DNA of 16,238 nucleotides, taken from Flavobacteriales bacterium UBA2104. GTDB lineage: Bacteria > Bacteroidota > Bacteroidia > Flavobacteriales_D > Crocinitomicaceae. Positions 1-7,150 of the stretch are shown here, piece by piece (position 1 is the stretch's first letter; each line of letters starts with the position of its first letter). A program made the translations under genes and the position numbers. Below the pieces are notes generated by a model that was not told where the DNA came from, did not search any database, and worked only from the letters and a program-made list of their open reading frames with translations. The DNA is taken from assembly GCA_002331485.1 (NCBI GenBank), contig DCYS01000018.1:1-16238 (forward strand), given 5' to 3'.

Positions 1-21
1 GTAAGTCGACGCCACTTTTTT

Positions 22-57
22 AAAGCCTCATACATTCAATTGTGTGAGGCTTTTTTA
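22..57 (+). terminator. Intrinsic terminator of a gene lying left of the window
   Basis: The arms AAGCCTCATAC and GTGTGAGGCTT pair over 11 bases with one G-T wobble around a short loop, followed at once by a run of T. This is a classic rho-independent terminator. It most likely ends a plus-strand transcript whose gene lies outside the window; I see no coding sequence in bases 1-21. Confidence 0.8.
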
Positions 58-170
58 TTTTTAAGCAAATCGAATTGGTTAATGCTGCGATATAGATAGA
101 CACTTAATGTTAATATAAATCGACGTTATCACTGACGTCACTTTGCTAGTCTGGATTTGAAACCTTTTTA

Positions 171-206
171 AAAGCCCCCAATTACTCTTGTAGTTGGGGG
201 CTTTCT
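171..206 (+). terminator. Second intrinsic terminator ahead of the DUF4139 gene
   Basis: AAAGCCCCCAATTAC and GTAGTTGGGGGCTTT form a 15-bp stem with one wobble and the tetraloop TCTT, followed by TCTTGTTT. The AAA and TTT ends would let it work in both directions. It lies about 115 bases beyond the first terminator, with no open reading frame between them, so it either backs up the first or ends a short non-coding transcript. The stretch 61-170 shows no other recognisable feature. Confidence 0.8.
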
Positions 207-277
207 TGTTTATCATAGATTATTTTTCAATCTTTTTGAACCCTTTCCATTCTTTCGTGTACAGCAAATAAAAAATC

Positions 278-1966
278 ATGAAAGTCTCAGTTTTATTATT
301 CATAAGTACGCTACTGTTTAATCTTTCTTCTTATGCTGAGGAAATAATCAAGGATTCTAAGATCAAGAATGTTACTGTATACCTGAAAGGAGCTCAAATA
401 AATCGAGAAGCATCATTTAGCGCTAGTGCAGGAGTTAATGAAATTATCATTAGTGGTGTAAGTCGATTTGTTGATCCAAAATCTATTCAGGTTAAAGGAA
501 CAAATGGTATTATTATTCTTGACTCAAAGTTTACGAGTTACTACCCTTCACCAGAAGAAAAGGAGAAGTCAAAACTTCCTAAATCGATCCTAATCAAGAT
601 CAAAAGTAAAGAAGACTCTTTGAAAAGACTTCAATATGAGTTAGATGATATCAACTCGGAACTAGAAGTGTTAAGATCGTCCAAATCTATTATTCTCAAT
701 AATGGAGCAATGAGAGGACAGGGTAAGGTGAATGATAGTATTCAATTACTAAAAGAGGCTGTTGATTTTTATTTAAAGAAGGTTACACAACTTAATAAGG
801 AAATCAATACCTTATCAAGGAAACAACGTGAAAAAAATGAAGAGCTACAAGCCATTCAAGAGCGGTTAAATGAATTGAGAAACTATTCAAATAACAAAGA
901 ATTTAAAGAAAAGAATGACAAACCTGACTATAGAATCGTTGTTACTATTTCAGCTGAACGTCAATTGAAGGGATACCTCGATCTTACATACATGGTGAGT
1001 AATGCTGGATGGAACGCACAGTATGACCTAAGAAGTAATGTTGCGAGCAAAAATATTAACCTAAATTATAAAGCTCAAGTTTATCAAAATACAGGAATTG
1101 ATTGGAAGGATGTTAGATTAAATGTTTCAACGAATGATCCATATAAGAATAAGACGAAACCAGAATTATCTCCATGGGTTTTGGGAGTTAATCCATATGT
1201 TAATCGTGAGAGAGACCAACAAGGCCAAGGGTATGTTTTAGAAGAAGTTCAGATCAGAAGTAATGCACCTCGAATGAGGAAGAAAGAAATTAATCAACTC
1301 GAAGATCGCAATTTCGATTATGCTACGAGTGCTCAGCACACAAAAGTGGTTCAGCATATGATATCAGCTGAATTCAAAATTGATTTGCCATATACGATAG
1401 AGTCGAATGGTGAGAAACATATGGTTTTAGTGAAGAATGAAGATGTCGACGCTAAATATCTATACTACTCTGTGCCTAAATTGGAGAATTCAGCTTACTT
1501 AGTGGCTCAAATTACAAATCTTGAAGAGCTTCAACTGATACCAGCAAAGGCTACAATTTTCTTTGATGGAAGCTACATGGGAGAGACGTATCTAAATCCT
1601 GGAATCATGGATGATACACTTTCATTAAGTCTTGGAAAAGATCCTAATATTATAGTGAAGCGAACATTCATGAAAAAGAACTATAAAGAAAAGATCATAG
1701 GGAATGATGTCGAGAAAACGAGCCAGTATCAAATTGAAATACTCAATAATAAGGATAAAACAATTGAGTTGATAATTCAAGATCAGATTCCGGTTTCGAA
1801 AAAGGACGATATAGAGATCATTGTTGACGATCTGAGTAAAGGAGAACTCAATGAGGTAACCGGATTAGTAGAGTGGACATTTAAGATCAAAAGTAAACAG
1901 AAAGAAAAAATTGATTTGAAATACACAGTGAAACATAAAAAGAATGAACCACTTGTATTAAGATAG
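278..1966 (+). CDS. Secreted DUF4139 (mucoidy inhibitor MuiA family) protein
   Basis: The molecular function is unknown. The N-terminus is a signal peptide (residues 1-20, ending near SSYAEE), so the protein is exported, probably to the periplasm or cell surface. Residues about 27-95 fit the DUF4140 N-terminal domain (VTVYLKGAQINREA). Residues about 90-205 are rich in Glu, Lys and Leu and look like a coiled coil. Residues about 220-555 fit DUF4139, with the hallmark stretch YMVSNAGWNAQYDLR and a late segment around FFDGSYMGETYL. At 562 residues it is normal for the family. The family name comes from a Streptomyces mucoidy-inhibition gene and says little about the role here. It stands alone, with a terminator on each side. 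The ATG is the first possible start and gives a clean signal peptide. Confidence 0.85.
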   Translation: MKVSVLLFISTLLFNLSSYAEEIIKDSKIKNVTVYLKGAQINREASFSASAGVNEIIISGVSRFVDPKSIQVKGTNGIIILDSKFTSYYPSPEEKEKSKLPKSILIKIKSKEDSLKRLQYELDDINSELEVLRSSKSIILNNGAMRGQGKVNDSIQLLKEAVDFYLKKVTQLNKEINTLSRKQREKNEELQAIQERLNELRNYSNNKEFKEKNDKPDYRIVVTISAERQLKGYLDLTYMVSNAGWNAQYDLRSNVASKNINLNYKAQVYQNTGIDWKDVRLNVSTNDPYKNKTKPELSPWVLGVNPYVNRERDQQGQGYVLEEVQIRSNAPRMRKKEINQLEDRNFDYATSAQHTKVVQHMISAEFKIDLPYTIESNGEKHMVLVKNEDVDAKYLYYSVPKLENSAYLVAQITNLEELQLIPAKATIFFDGSYMGETYLNPGIMDDTLSLSLGKDPNIIVKRTFMKKNYKEKIIGNDVEKTSQYQIEILNNKDKTIELIIQDQIPVSKKDDIEIIVDDLSKGELNEVTGLVEWTFKIKSKQKEKIDLKYTVKHKKNEPLVLR

Positions 1967-1992
1967 TTTATTGATCGCGTATATAGTAGAAG

Positions 1993-2016
1993 AGGAGGTA
2001 ATTGGCCTCCTTTTTT
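1993..2016 (+). terminator. Terminator between convergent genes
   Basis: AGGAGG and CCTCCT pair around a seven-base loop (TAATTGG) and are followed by six T. It lies 27 bases after the stop of the DUF4139 gene. The minus-strand operon ends at 2029, so the hairpin may serve that side too, but its T tract there is poor (TCTTCT). Confidence 0.7.
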
Positions 2017-2028
2017 AATGCTTGTATT

Positions 2029-2622
2029 TTACTCTATTATTGATGATGATTCAGTTGATAATTTGTCGTTCTCGCTTTTCTCCTTGTTCATCAGCCATGA
2101 ATGAACAACAACCAGACCGATGAACACAATGTAACAGATCTTATCGAAGAAAGATACATCCTCAATGAAGTATTGAAGTCCCAGAACAAAGAACATGTAT
2201 GCGAAATGAATGATAAATCCACCGAAAATGAAAAGTGGATAGGATTTTAGTTTTCTGTACATGAAGACGAGACCAATAAATATTATACCCCAGATAAAAA
2301 GATTGTAGAAATAAAATTGCGTTAAAGCATCAAGAAACTCTTGGCCGTTGAAACCCATTTTCCTTCCATGAATACGAATGATCTCTTTAACAGAAAATCC
2401 TTTGTTTTCGTAGATCATATCCGCTGAAAGCACTACAAAGTAGCTAATAGCGTTCCATACTGAAAGTAGCAACCACGCAAATAAGGTTATTAAAAAACAT
2501 ATTCGTGTAAATCCGTCGGGCTTTTGTTTACCGAGAATGAAATTTCTGATCCGTATAAACAAAGGCAAAGCATCTTCAGGAGAAAGCTTATCTATTTTTT
2601 CCTTATTGATGTTTAACTTCAT
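2029..2622 (-). CDS. Four-helix membrane protein of unknown function
   Basis: I do not recognise this 197-residue protein. A polar N-terminus (residues 1-38, with many Lys and Arg) is followed by four likely membrane helices at about 41-66, 104-122, 129-150 and 159-177, and a charged, Ser-rich tail. The loop between helices 1 and 2 (about 67-103) is long and holds a basic patch (IRIHGRKMG). The ATG shares one base with the stop codon of the SpmA-SpmB-like gene (TAATG), so translation is probably coupled. It is the last gene of the operon. Such a tight junction suggests it works with the transporter-like protein before it, but that is inference. Confidence 0.65.
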   Translation of the reverse strand: MKLNINKEKIDKLSPEDALPLFIRIRNFILGKQKPDGFTRICFLITLFAWLLLSVWNAISYFVVLSADMIYENKGFSVKEIIRIHGRKMGFNGQEFLDALTQFYFYNLFIWGIIFIGLVFMYRKLKSYPLFIFGGFIIHFAYMFFVLGLQYFIEDVSFFDKICYIVFIGLVVVHSWLMNKEKSENDKLSTESSSIIE

Positions 2623-3854
2623 TATGCGTAGAATATATATGCAATTATAATGGCTGAAATTATACCTACAAGGTCAGCAAGCAATCCAACACCTGCGGCA
2701 TAACGAATGTTTTTGATTCCAACTGAACCGAAATAAACTGCAAGAACATAGAAAGTTGTTTCAGTAGATCCTTGCATCGTCGTTGCTATTCTAGCCTGAA
2801 GAGATGTTACCTCAAATTCTTTGATTACATCGACCAATGCTCCTCGTGCTCCACTACCACTCATAGGTTTCATGAACGCAACAGGCAAAGCATCGACCCA
2901 TTCTGTAACTGTAAGCCCCATATATATAACAGATGACCTAATTGCTTCAAGAATTGACTCCAGTGAGCCAGATGCCCTAAAAACTGCTATGGCTACAAGA
3001 ATGGCAATTAGATAAGGAACTATTCGTATAGCTACATTAAAACCATCCTTAGCCCCGTCGATAAATGATTCATAGACATTTATGCGCCGAAAAATAGCTA
3101 GACCAACAAATGCTATAATTATAAGAAAAATGAGTAGATTACCACCAACCCTTGAAATTACGTCTGCTTCCTCTGGATGGAGTATAACATAATAGAGTAG
3201 TCCACCAATTACAAGGCTAAAGCCTCCAATATAAAGCATTACAACTCTATTAAATAGATTAATCCGTTGCTTTATGGAGACAATGATCAAACCAAATAAT
3301 GATGCAAAATATGTAGACATTAGAATAGGCAAGAATACACTTGAAGGACTAGGGTCATCATACGCTGCTAGTAATGCGAATACAGAAACTGGAATTATCG
3401 TGAGACCAGATGTGTTCAAAACAAGAAACATGATTTGTGCATTAGAAGCTTTTTCTTTTTCTGGATTTATTTCCTGAAGTTGATCCATTGCTCTCAACCC
3501 TATTGGAGTTGCTGCGTTATCAAGTCCAAGCATATTTGCGCTAAAATTCATCATCATGGATCCGACTGCTGGATGATCTTTTGGTACCTCAGGAAAAAGA
3601 CGAGAAAAAAGAGGAGAAACAATTTTCGTCAATCCCCGAATAGCACCACCATTTTCTCCAATCTTCATTATTCCCATCCATAAACACAAAGCACCTGTCA
3701 GATAAAGAGCAATTTCAAAACCAGTCATAGCAGCATCAGTCATAGCATCAAACATTTCCTTGAAAATGAATGTGTCACCCCAAAAAAGAAGTTTACTCAT
3801 GCCTACAACAAAAGCAATTAAAAACATTCCTATCCACAATCTATTCAGTAGCAT
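2622..3854 (-). CDS. SpmA-SpmB fusion (nucleoside-recognition/Gate domain membrane protein)
   Basis: A 410-residue polytopic membrane protein. The N-terminal half matches SpmA: ENGG near residue 67 and the diagnostic stretch NFSANMLGLDNAATP near 103-117. The C-terminal half matches SpmB: KPMSGSGARGALVDVI, then QGSTETTFYVLAVYFGSVGI and GLLADLVG near the end. In Bacillus these are two separate spore maturation proteins; here they are one chain, each half carrying a Gate (nucleoside recognition) domain. The substrate is unknown. Nothing in the window suggests sporulation, so a general membrane-transport role is more likely than spore maturation. The start lies 22 bases after the stop of the amidotransferase-like gene, and the stop overlaps the next start by one base. 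Confidence 0.85.
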   Translation of the reverse strand: MLLNRLWIGMFLIAFVVGMSKLLFWGDTFIFKEMFDAMTDAAMTGFEIALYLTGALCLWMGIMKIGENGGAIRGLTKIVSPLFSRLFPEVPKDHPAVGSMMMNFSANMLGLDNAATPIGLRAMDQLQEINPEKEKASNAQIMFLVLNTSGLTIIPVSVFALLAAYDDPSPSSVFLPILMSTYFASLFGLIIVSIKQRINLFNRVVMLYIGGFSLVIGGLLYYVILHPEEADVISRVGGNLLIFLIIIAFVGLAIFRRINVYESFIDGAKDGFNVAIRIVPYLIAILVAIAVFRASGSLESILEAIRSSVIYMGLTVTEWVDALPVAFMKPMSGSGARGALVDVIKEFEVTSLQARIATTMQGSTETTFYVLAVYFGSVGIKNIRYAAGVGLLADLVGIISAIIIAYIFYA

Positions 3855-3876
3855 ACTGCTAAGTTCTCAAATTTCT

Positions 3877-4458
3877 CTAGTTATTTGATGAATAACGTTC
3901 AGAAATTTCAACAAAGTTTTCAATAATGATGGCACCGAAGTTTCCAGAACGCTCTGGTAGAAATTGAATTCCGTAGAGTGGGAGATCTTTGTGCTTCATA
4001 GCTTCATTTATGCTGCCATCAGAACTGGCTAAAAGCGTAAAATCAGGAGGAATTGAAATTGATCCGGCATGTTCTTTCGACATTTCGATCTCCAATGGCA
4101 ATTTGCTAAATATAGTGTCATCTTCTTCAACGATACCAACGGTTACAACATCGTTTACATACGGTGAATAAACCGTCTGAGAACCAAATAGTAAACCAAG
4201 TAAATGATGTCCTGCTCCAATTCCTAGTATCGGTATGTTCATCTCTTTTAGAAAAGACAGTTTTTTTAAGTACAACTCTGTTGATTGATCATGAACTGAG
4301 ATCGATCCGTTTGAAATTATTAACCCAGAAACATCATCATTAATTACATGCTCTTCCTCTAGATCAAAAATGGGTATGGTTTTAACATCTATGTAAATAT
4401 CGATCAAATCAGTCAACTTATAAATTTGATCATAACCTATATTTACAACTAGGATCAT
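3877..4458 (-). CDS. Class I glutamine amidotransferase homologue lacking catalytic Cys and His
   Basis: A 193-residue protein with the class I amidotransferase fold as found in the N-terminal part of GMP synthase. Active members carry the nucleophile in a G-I-C-x-G-H motif and the His-Glu pair in Q-F-H-P-E. Here the nucleophile elbow reads PILGIGAGHHLLG (76-88), with Gly81 at the Cys position, and the later motif reads YGIQFLPE (162-169), with Leu167 in place of His while Glu169 remains. The region SKEHAG (127-132) sits where the family has its SH.D element. The frame is intact with no internal stop, so this looks like a maintained pseudoenzyme rather than a decayed gene. A binding or regulatory role, perhaps sensing a nucleotide or partner, is inference. 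Its ATG overlaps the upstream stop (ATGA). Confidence 0.8.
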   Translation of the reverse strand: MILVVNIGYDQIYKLTDLIDIYIDVKTIPIFDLEEEHVINDDVSGLIISNGSISVHDQSTELYLKKLSFLKEMNIPILGIGAGHHLLGLLFGSQTVYSPYVNDVVTVGIVEEDDTIFSKLPLEIEMSKEHAGSISIPPDFTLLASSDGSINEAMKHKDLPLYGIQFLPERSGNFGAIIIENFVEISERYSSNN

Positions 4459-4883
4459 TTTAATTTGGGAGGTTGAAGTGTTTCAAGGGTCATAGATATG
4501 CTGTCATTCGCTAGTCGCATAATTTTAGTATCTATAGATTCAATGTTCAAAGACAAAGGAGGAGCACCGTAATATAAAAGCGAAATGATCGTATCGTTTT
4601 CTTCAGAGACTTTCCAACTAAAATTCCCTTTTTTTCCTTTTTTAGAACCTAAGTGGATCAAACGTTGCTCCCTAAATGTTCCATTGTCATAGAAAGTATA
4701 AGTAAATCTGGACTCACTTAGATGCGGAACTACGCTCTCACCATGTTTTGTGTACTCTGTTTGAACCCAGGTTTTAGCGCTATTGGCAGTGATCAAATGA
4801 TTAGGAATTACAGGTTTCAAACTACTATCGTAAATACAGCTATAGAATGCAGAGATAACTATTATGGGAATGATAATCTTCAT
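4455..4883 (-). CDS. Small lipoprotein with a lipocalin-like domain
   Basis: From the ATG at 4883 the product is 142 residues: a short hydrophobic leader MKIIIPIIVISAFYSC ending in a plausible lipoprotein cysteine (Cys16), then a soluble domain. The domain has the pattern W..... (F)TYTFYDNGTF...GNFSWKV near the middle, typical of small lipocalin-like beta-barrel domains in Bacteroidota, though the match is by eye and weak. An earlier in-frame ATG at 4910 would add nine residues before the leader and overlap the upstream gene by 26 bases. I prefer 4883 because it leaves a single base after the upstream TAG and gives a standard leader. The protein is probably anchored to a periplasm-facing or surface membrane. 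The ligand is unknown. Confidence 0.65.
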   Translation of the reverse strand: MKIIIPIIVISAFYSCIYDSSLKPVIPNHLITANSAKTWVQTEYTKHGESVVPHLSESRFTYTFYDNGTFREQRLIHLGSKKGKKGNFSWKVSEENDTIISLLYYGAPPLSLNIESIDTKIMRLANDSISMTLETLQPPKLK

Positions 4884-4884
4884 C

Positions 4885-5568
4885 CTAGTAGATAAGTTCT
4901 TTTTCCGCAATACGCTCTTTGATCATTTTGGTAGCTCGCTTTTTAAGCTCCTCACTCTTGAACTCACCTTGTAGATCTCCAACGGCTTCAACAATGTGGT
5001 ACTTTCCATCTTTGTATCTCAATAGCACATCATACCGATCGAAGTTATTGTCTCCCAGGTCGTCTATAACACCTACAATCAGATCGTCAATACCATTAGG
5101 TCGCTTGATCTGAGAAACAAGGTAGCCGATAACTCCATTTACGAGAACAAGTTTTCCTTTTTCCCGCTCAAAAATGAGCAATCTGCGATAAGGTATGTTA
5201 TTAACTCCAGCTTTAACTTGAAGCATGAACGCATTATCGAGTGTTCGCTTTCGGTTGTATTCGAAGAATCTAAAGTATTTAGCGCTACATGGAACAGTTC
5301 CATCTTTAGTCGAGTCACTATATTGGGGATTACAAATCCTGGTTTCGATCAGGAGTTCGTATTTTCTGGCTTCATCAAAACCCTGTGCTGAGAAATCGGC
5401 TGGAGCTTTAATTGTATCAGCCTTAGCAACTGTTTTATCTTGTTTCTCCAACTCTTTACTATCACTCTCCAGAACCTCTTTGGAATTAGATTCTTTTTGA
5501 TCAGTTCCACTCTCTTTACAGGAAAAGAGAATAAAAAGTAGTGATAGAATAAGAAGTTGTCGAATCAT
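4885..5568 (-). CDS. Lipoprotein of unknown function
   Basis: A 227-residue protein with a leader ending LLFILFSC (Cys17), a good lipoprotein signal. Residues about 18-58 are a charged, low-complexity linker rich in Ser, Glu, Asp and Lys. A globular domain follows, with cysteines near residues 78 and 93 that could form a disulphide. Its later part (VGVIDDLGDNNFDRYDVLLR, then YKDGKYHIVEA) has an Asp/Asn-rich loop followed by strands. I do not recognise the family. The ATG overlaps the stop of the DUF2807 gene by four bases (ATGA), so the two are translationally coupled, and the next lipoprotein begins one base after this stop. Confidence 0.7.
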   Translation of the reverse strand: MIRQLLILSLLFILFSCKESGTDQKESNSKEVLESDSKELEKQDKTVAKADTIKAPADFSAQGFDEARKYELLIETRICNPQYSDSTKDGTVPCSAKYFRFFEYNRKRTLDNAFMLQVKAGVNNIPYRRLLIFEREKGKLVLVNGVIGYLVSQIKRPNGIDDLIVGVIDDLGDNNFDRYDVLLRYKDGKYHIVEAVGDLQGEFKSEELKKRATKMIKERIAEKELIY

Positions 5569-6263
5569 ATATTATTGATATTTCCTCCTAAACGAATGTT
5601 TTGAGATACTTTAGGACTACCCATATAATCAATTGTACCTCCACTCGTTACTTTTGCGTCCAACTTTTCTTCAGGATTACAAATGATCTCACCACCAAAT
5701 GCGACTTCAGCAGTTACTTTCTTTGCTTTTAAATTTGCGGCTCCTATAGTACCACCTGTTCTGACTGAGGCATCAAAAAGAGCTGTTTTCCCTGTGACTT
5801 TTATGGATCCACCTTTTGTGATCTCAGCTTTAACCCAAGGGGCATCAATTCCCTTCAAACTGATCTTGCCTCCTGAATCTGCATATAAGTGAACTGGTTT
5901 TCTTTTGAAATCAAACTTCTTGTTTACTCTTATTTCACATCCTGCTCTCGCCTCCACATAGCTCAATTCAGGAAGTGTTATAATTAAATTAAGAGCTACA
6001 TCCTCCAGTAAACTACCTTTATACTTAATGGTAAGTGATTCATCAGAGTACGTAAGTGACAGATTGTTGAAATCGATCTCACTATCGTGAGCTACAGCTT
6101 CTAGTTTTAACGAGTCCCCATAATTTATTTCAGCTTCATATCTCCCCTGTATAATCAACTTGTCAAACTTTGTGAGATCAAAGTTTTTACTTTCCTGTGC
6201 TATGAAAGACGGTAAATTAAGGAGAGAGAAAAGTACACAGATTATAGAGATCGTTTTGTTCAT
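5565..6263 (-). CDS. DUF2807 (GIN domain, putative adhesin head) secreted protein
   Basis: A 232-residue exported protein. Residues 1-22 form a signal peptide (ends near PSFIAQ). The rest is a DUF2807 or 'head GIN' domain: FDKLIIQGRYEAEINYGDS near the start, then repeating short strands separated by Gly-rich turns (SGGKISLKG, KGGSIKVTG, GGTIGAANL, FGGEI, SGGTID, LGGNINN). This periodicity is typical of the right-handed beta-helix in this family, which is common in Bacteroidota. The family is labelled an adhesin by fold only; binding has not been shown. It lies nine bases after the HMG-CoA lyase gene and overlaps the following lipoprotein. Confidence 0.85.
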   Translation of the reverse strand: MNKTISIICVLFSLLNLPSFIAQESKNFDLTKFDKLIIQGRYEAEINYGDSLKLEAVAHDSEIDFNNLSLTYSDESLTIKYKGSLLEDVALNLIITLPELSYVEARAGCEIRVNKKFDFKRKPVHLYADSGGKISLKGIDAPWVKAEITKGGSIKVTGKTALFDASVRTGGTIGAANLKAKKVTAEVAFGGEIICNPEEKLDAKVTSGGTIDYMGSPKVSQNIRLGGNINNI

Positions 6264-6272
6264 AATATCGTT

Positions 6273-7127
6273 TTAAAATACATAAGTACTTTGCTGAATG
6301 GCTTTATTCAATGCGGTCTCATTCAATCCAGTTGAGATATTATTAGAGATAAACCATTCAACCATTTTTTCGGTAGGCATATTTCCTGTCAGATCGTCTT
6401 TAGCCATTGGGCATCCTCCATAACCTTTGATAGCCCCATCAAATCTGCGACATCCGGCGTCGTACGCCGCCTTGACTTTCTCATCAAAAGTATCTGGAGT
6501 CGTATGTAAATGCGCTCCAAATTCAACCTCTGGTAAAGCAGGAATTAAGGAATTGAAAAGACTCTTAATAATTCCTGGCTCTGCTACACCTATCGTGTCT
6601 GACAATGCAACAATTTTTATTCCAAATCGATCTACTAGTTTGTTTGTCCAATCAATTACCACTTCTGGTCCCCAAGGATCTCCATAAGGGTTTCCAAACC
6701 CCATCGATAAATACACAACCATTTCTTTGTTAGATTGTGATGCAATGGTATTTATTTTTTCAAGTCGATCAAGACTGTCTTCAATTGACGCATTTGTATT
6801 GCGCTGTTGAAATGTTTCAGAAACAGAGAAAGGATACCCTAAATAAGTGATCTCCTCAAATTGCGAAGCATCTTGTGCACCTCTATCGTTGGCAACGATA
6901 GCGAGAAGTTTAGATGAAGACTTCGATAGCTCAAGGTTTTTAAGAACTTCTGCAGTATCTCTCATTTGAGGGATTGCTTTTGGTGATACAAAACTTCCAA
7001 AATCAATTGTATCAAAACCAACTTTCAGCAGTTCATTGATATAGTTGATCTTTGTTGTTGTTGGGATGAAAGTCTTTATTCCCTGCATTGCGTCCCTGGG
7101 GCACTCTATTATCTTTAAATTGTCCAT
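6273..7127 (-). CDS. mvaB: Hydroxymethylglutaryl-CoA lyase
   Basis: Cleaves 3-hydroxy-3-methylglutaryl-CoA to acetoacetate and acetyl-CoA, the last step of leucine catabolism. The 284-residue protein is close to the usual length of about 300. Expected active-site residues of this TIM-barrel family are present: Arg11-Asp12 in ECPRDAMQG, FVSPKAIPQM (46-55), the metal ligands His206 and His208 in GAHLHTTPDT, the loop cysteine Cys239 in GGCPMA, and Asn249 in TGNMPTE. The motif ECPRDAMQ replaces the more common VGPRDGLQ, a variant I associate with Bacteroidota. The gene lies 23 bases downstream of pyrD in the same direction. No other leucine-degradation gene is visible, so its place in the operon does not reflect a pathway cluster. 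Confidence 0.9.
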   Translation of the reverse strand: MDNLKIIECPRDAMQGIKTFIPTTTKINYINELLKVGFDTIDFGSFVSPKAIPQMRDTAEVLKNLELSKSSSKLLAIVANDRGAQDASQFEEITYLGYPFSVSETFQQRNTNASIEDSLDRLEKINTIASQSNKEMVVYLSMGFGNPYGDPWGPEVVIDWTNKLVDRFGIKIVALSDTIGVAEPGIIKSLFNSLIPALPEVEFGAHLHTTPDTFDEKVKAAYDAGCRRFDGAIKGYGGCPMAKDDLTGNMPTEKMVEWFISNNISTGLNETALNKAIQQSTYVF

Positions 7128-7150
7128 ATCACTAAATATAACAATTACAA

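Noticed and set aside
1..20. Possible 3' end of a tRNA (GTCGACGCCA followed by T run)
   Set aside because: No recognisable T arm fits in the few bases available, and the complete tRNA here lacks an encoded CCA, so the CCA-like end is probably chance.
133..140. Palindrome TGACGTCA as an operator
   Set aside because: A single 8-base palindrome with no half-site partner or nearby promoter is not enough to call a binding site.
156..169. TTTGAAACCTTTTT repeated exactly at 12556-12569
   Set aside because: A 14-base match in AT-rich intergenic DNA of this length is close to chance, and neither copy is placed well against a -7 box.
3274..3683. Open plus-strand frames opposite the SpmA-SpmB gene
   Set aside because: They lie wholly inside a well-supported minus-strand gene and show no family motifs.
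2622..3854. Sporulation locus suggested by SpmA-SpmB similarity
   Set aside because: No other sporulation gene is present and the surroundings point to Bacteroidota, which are not known to form endospores.
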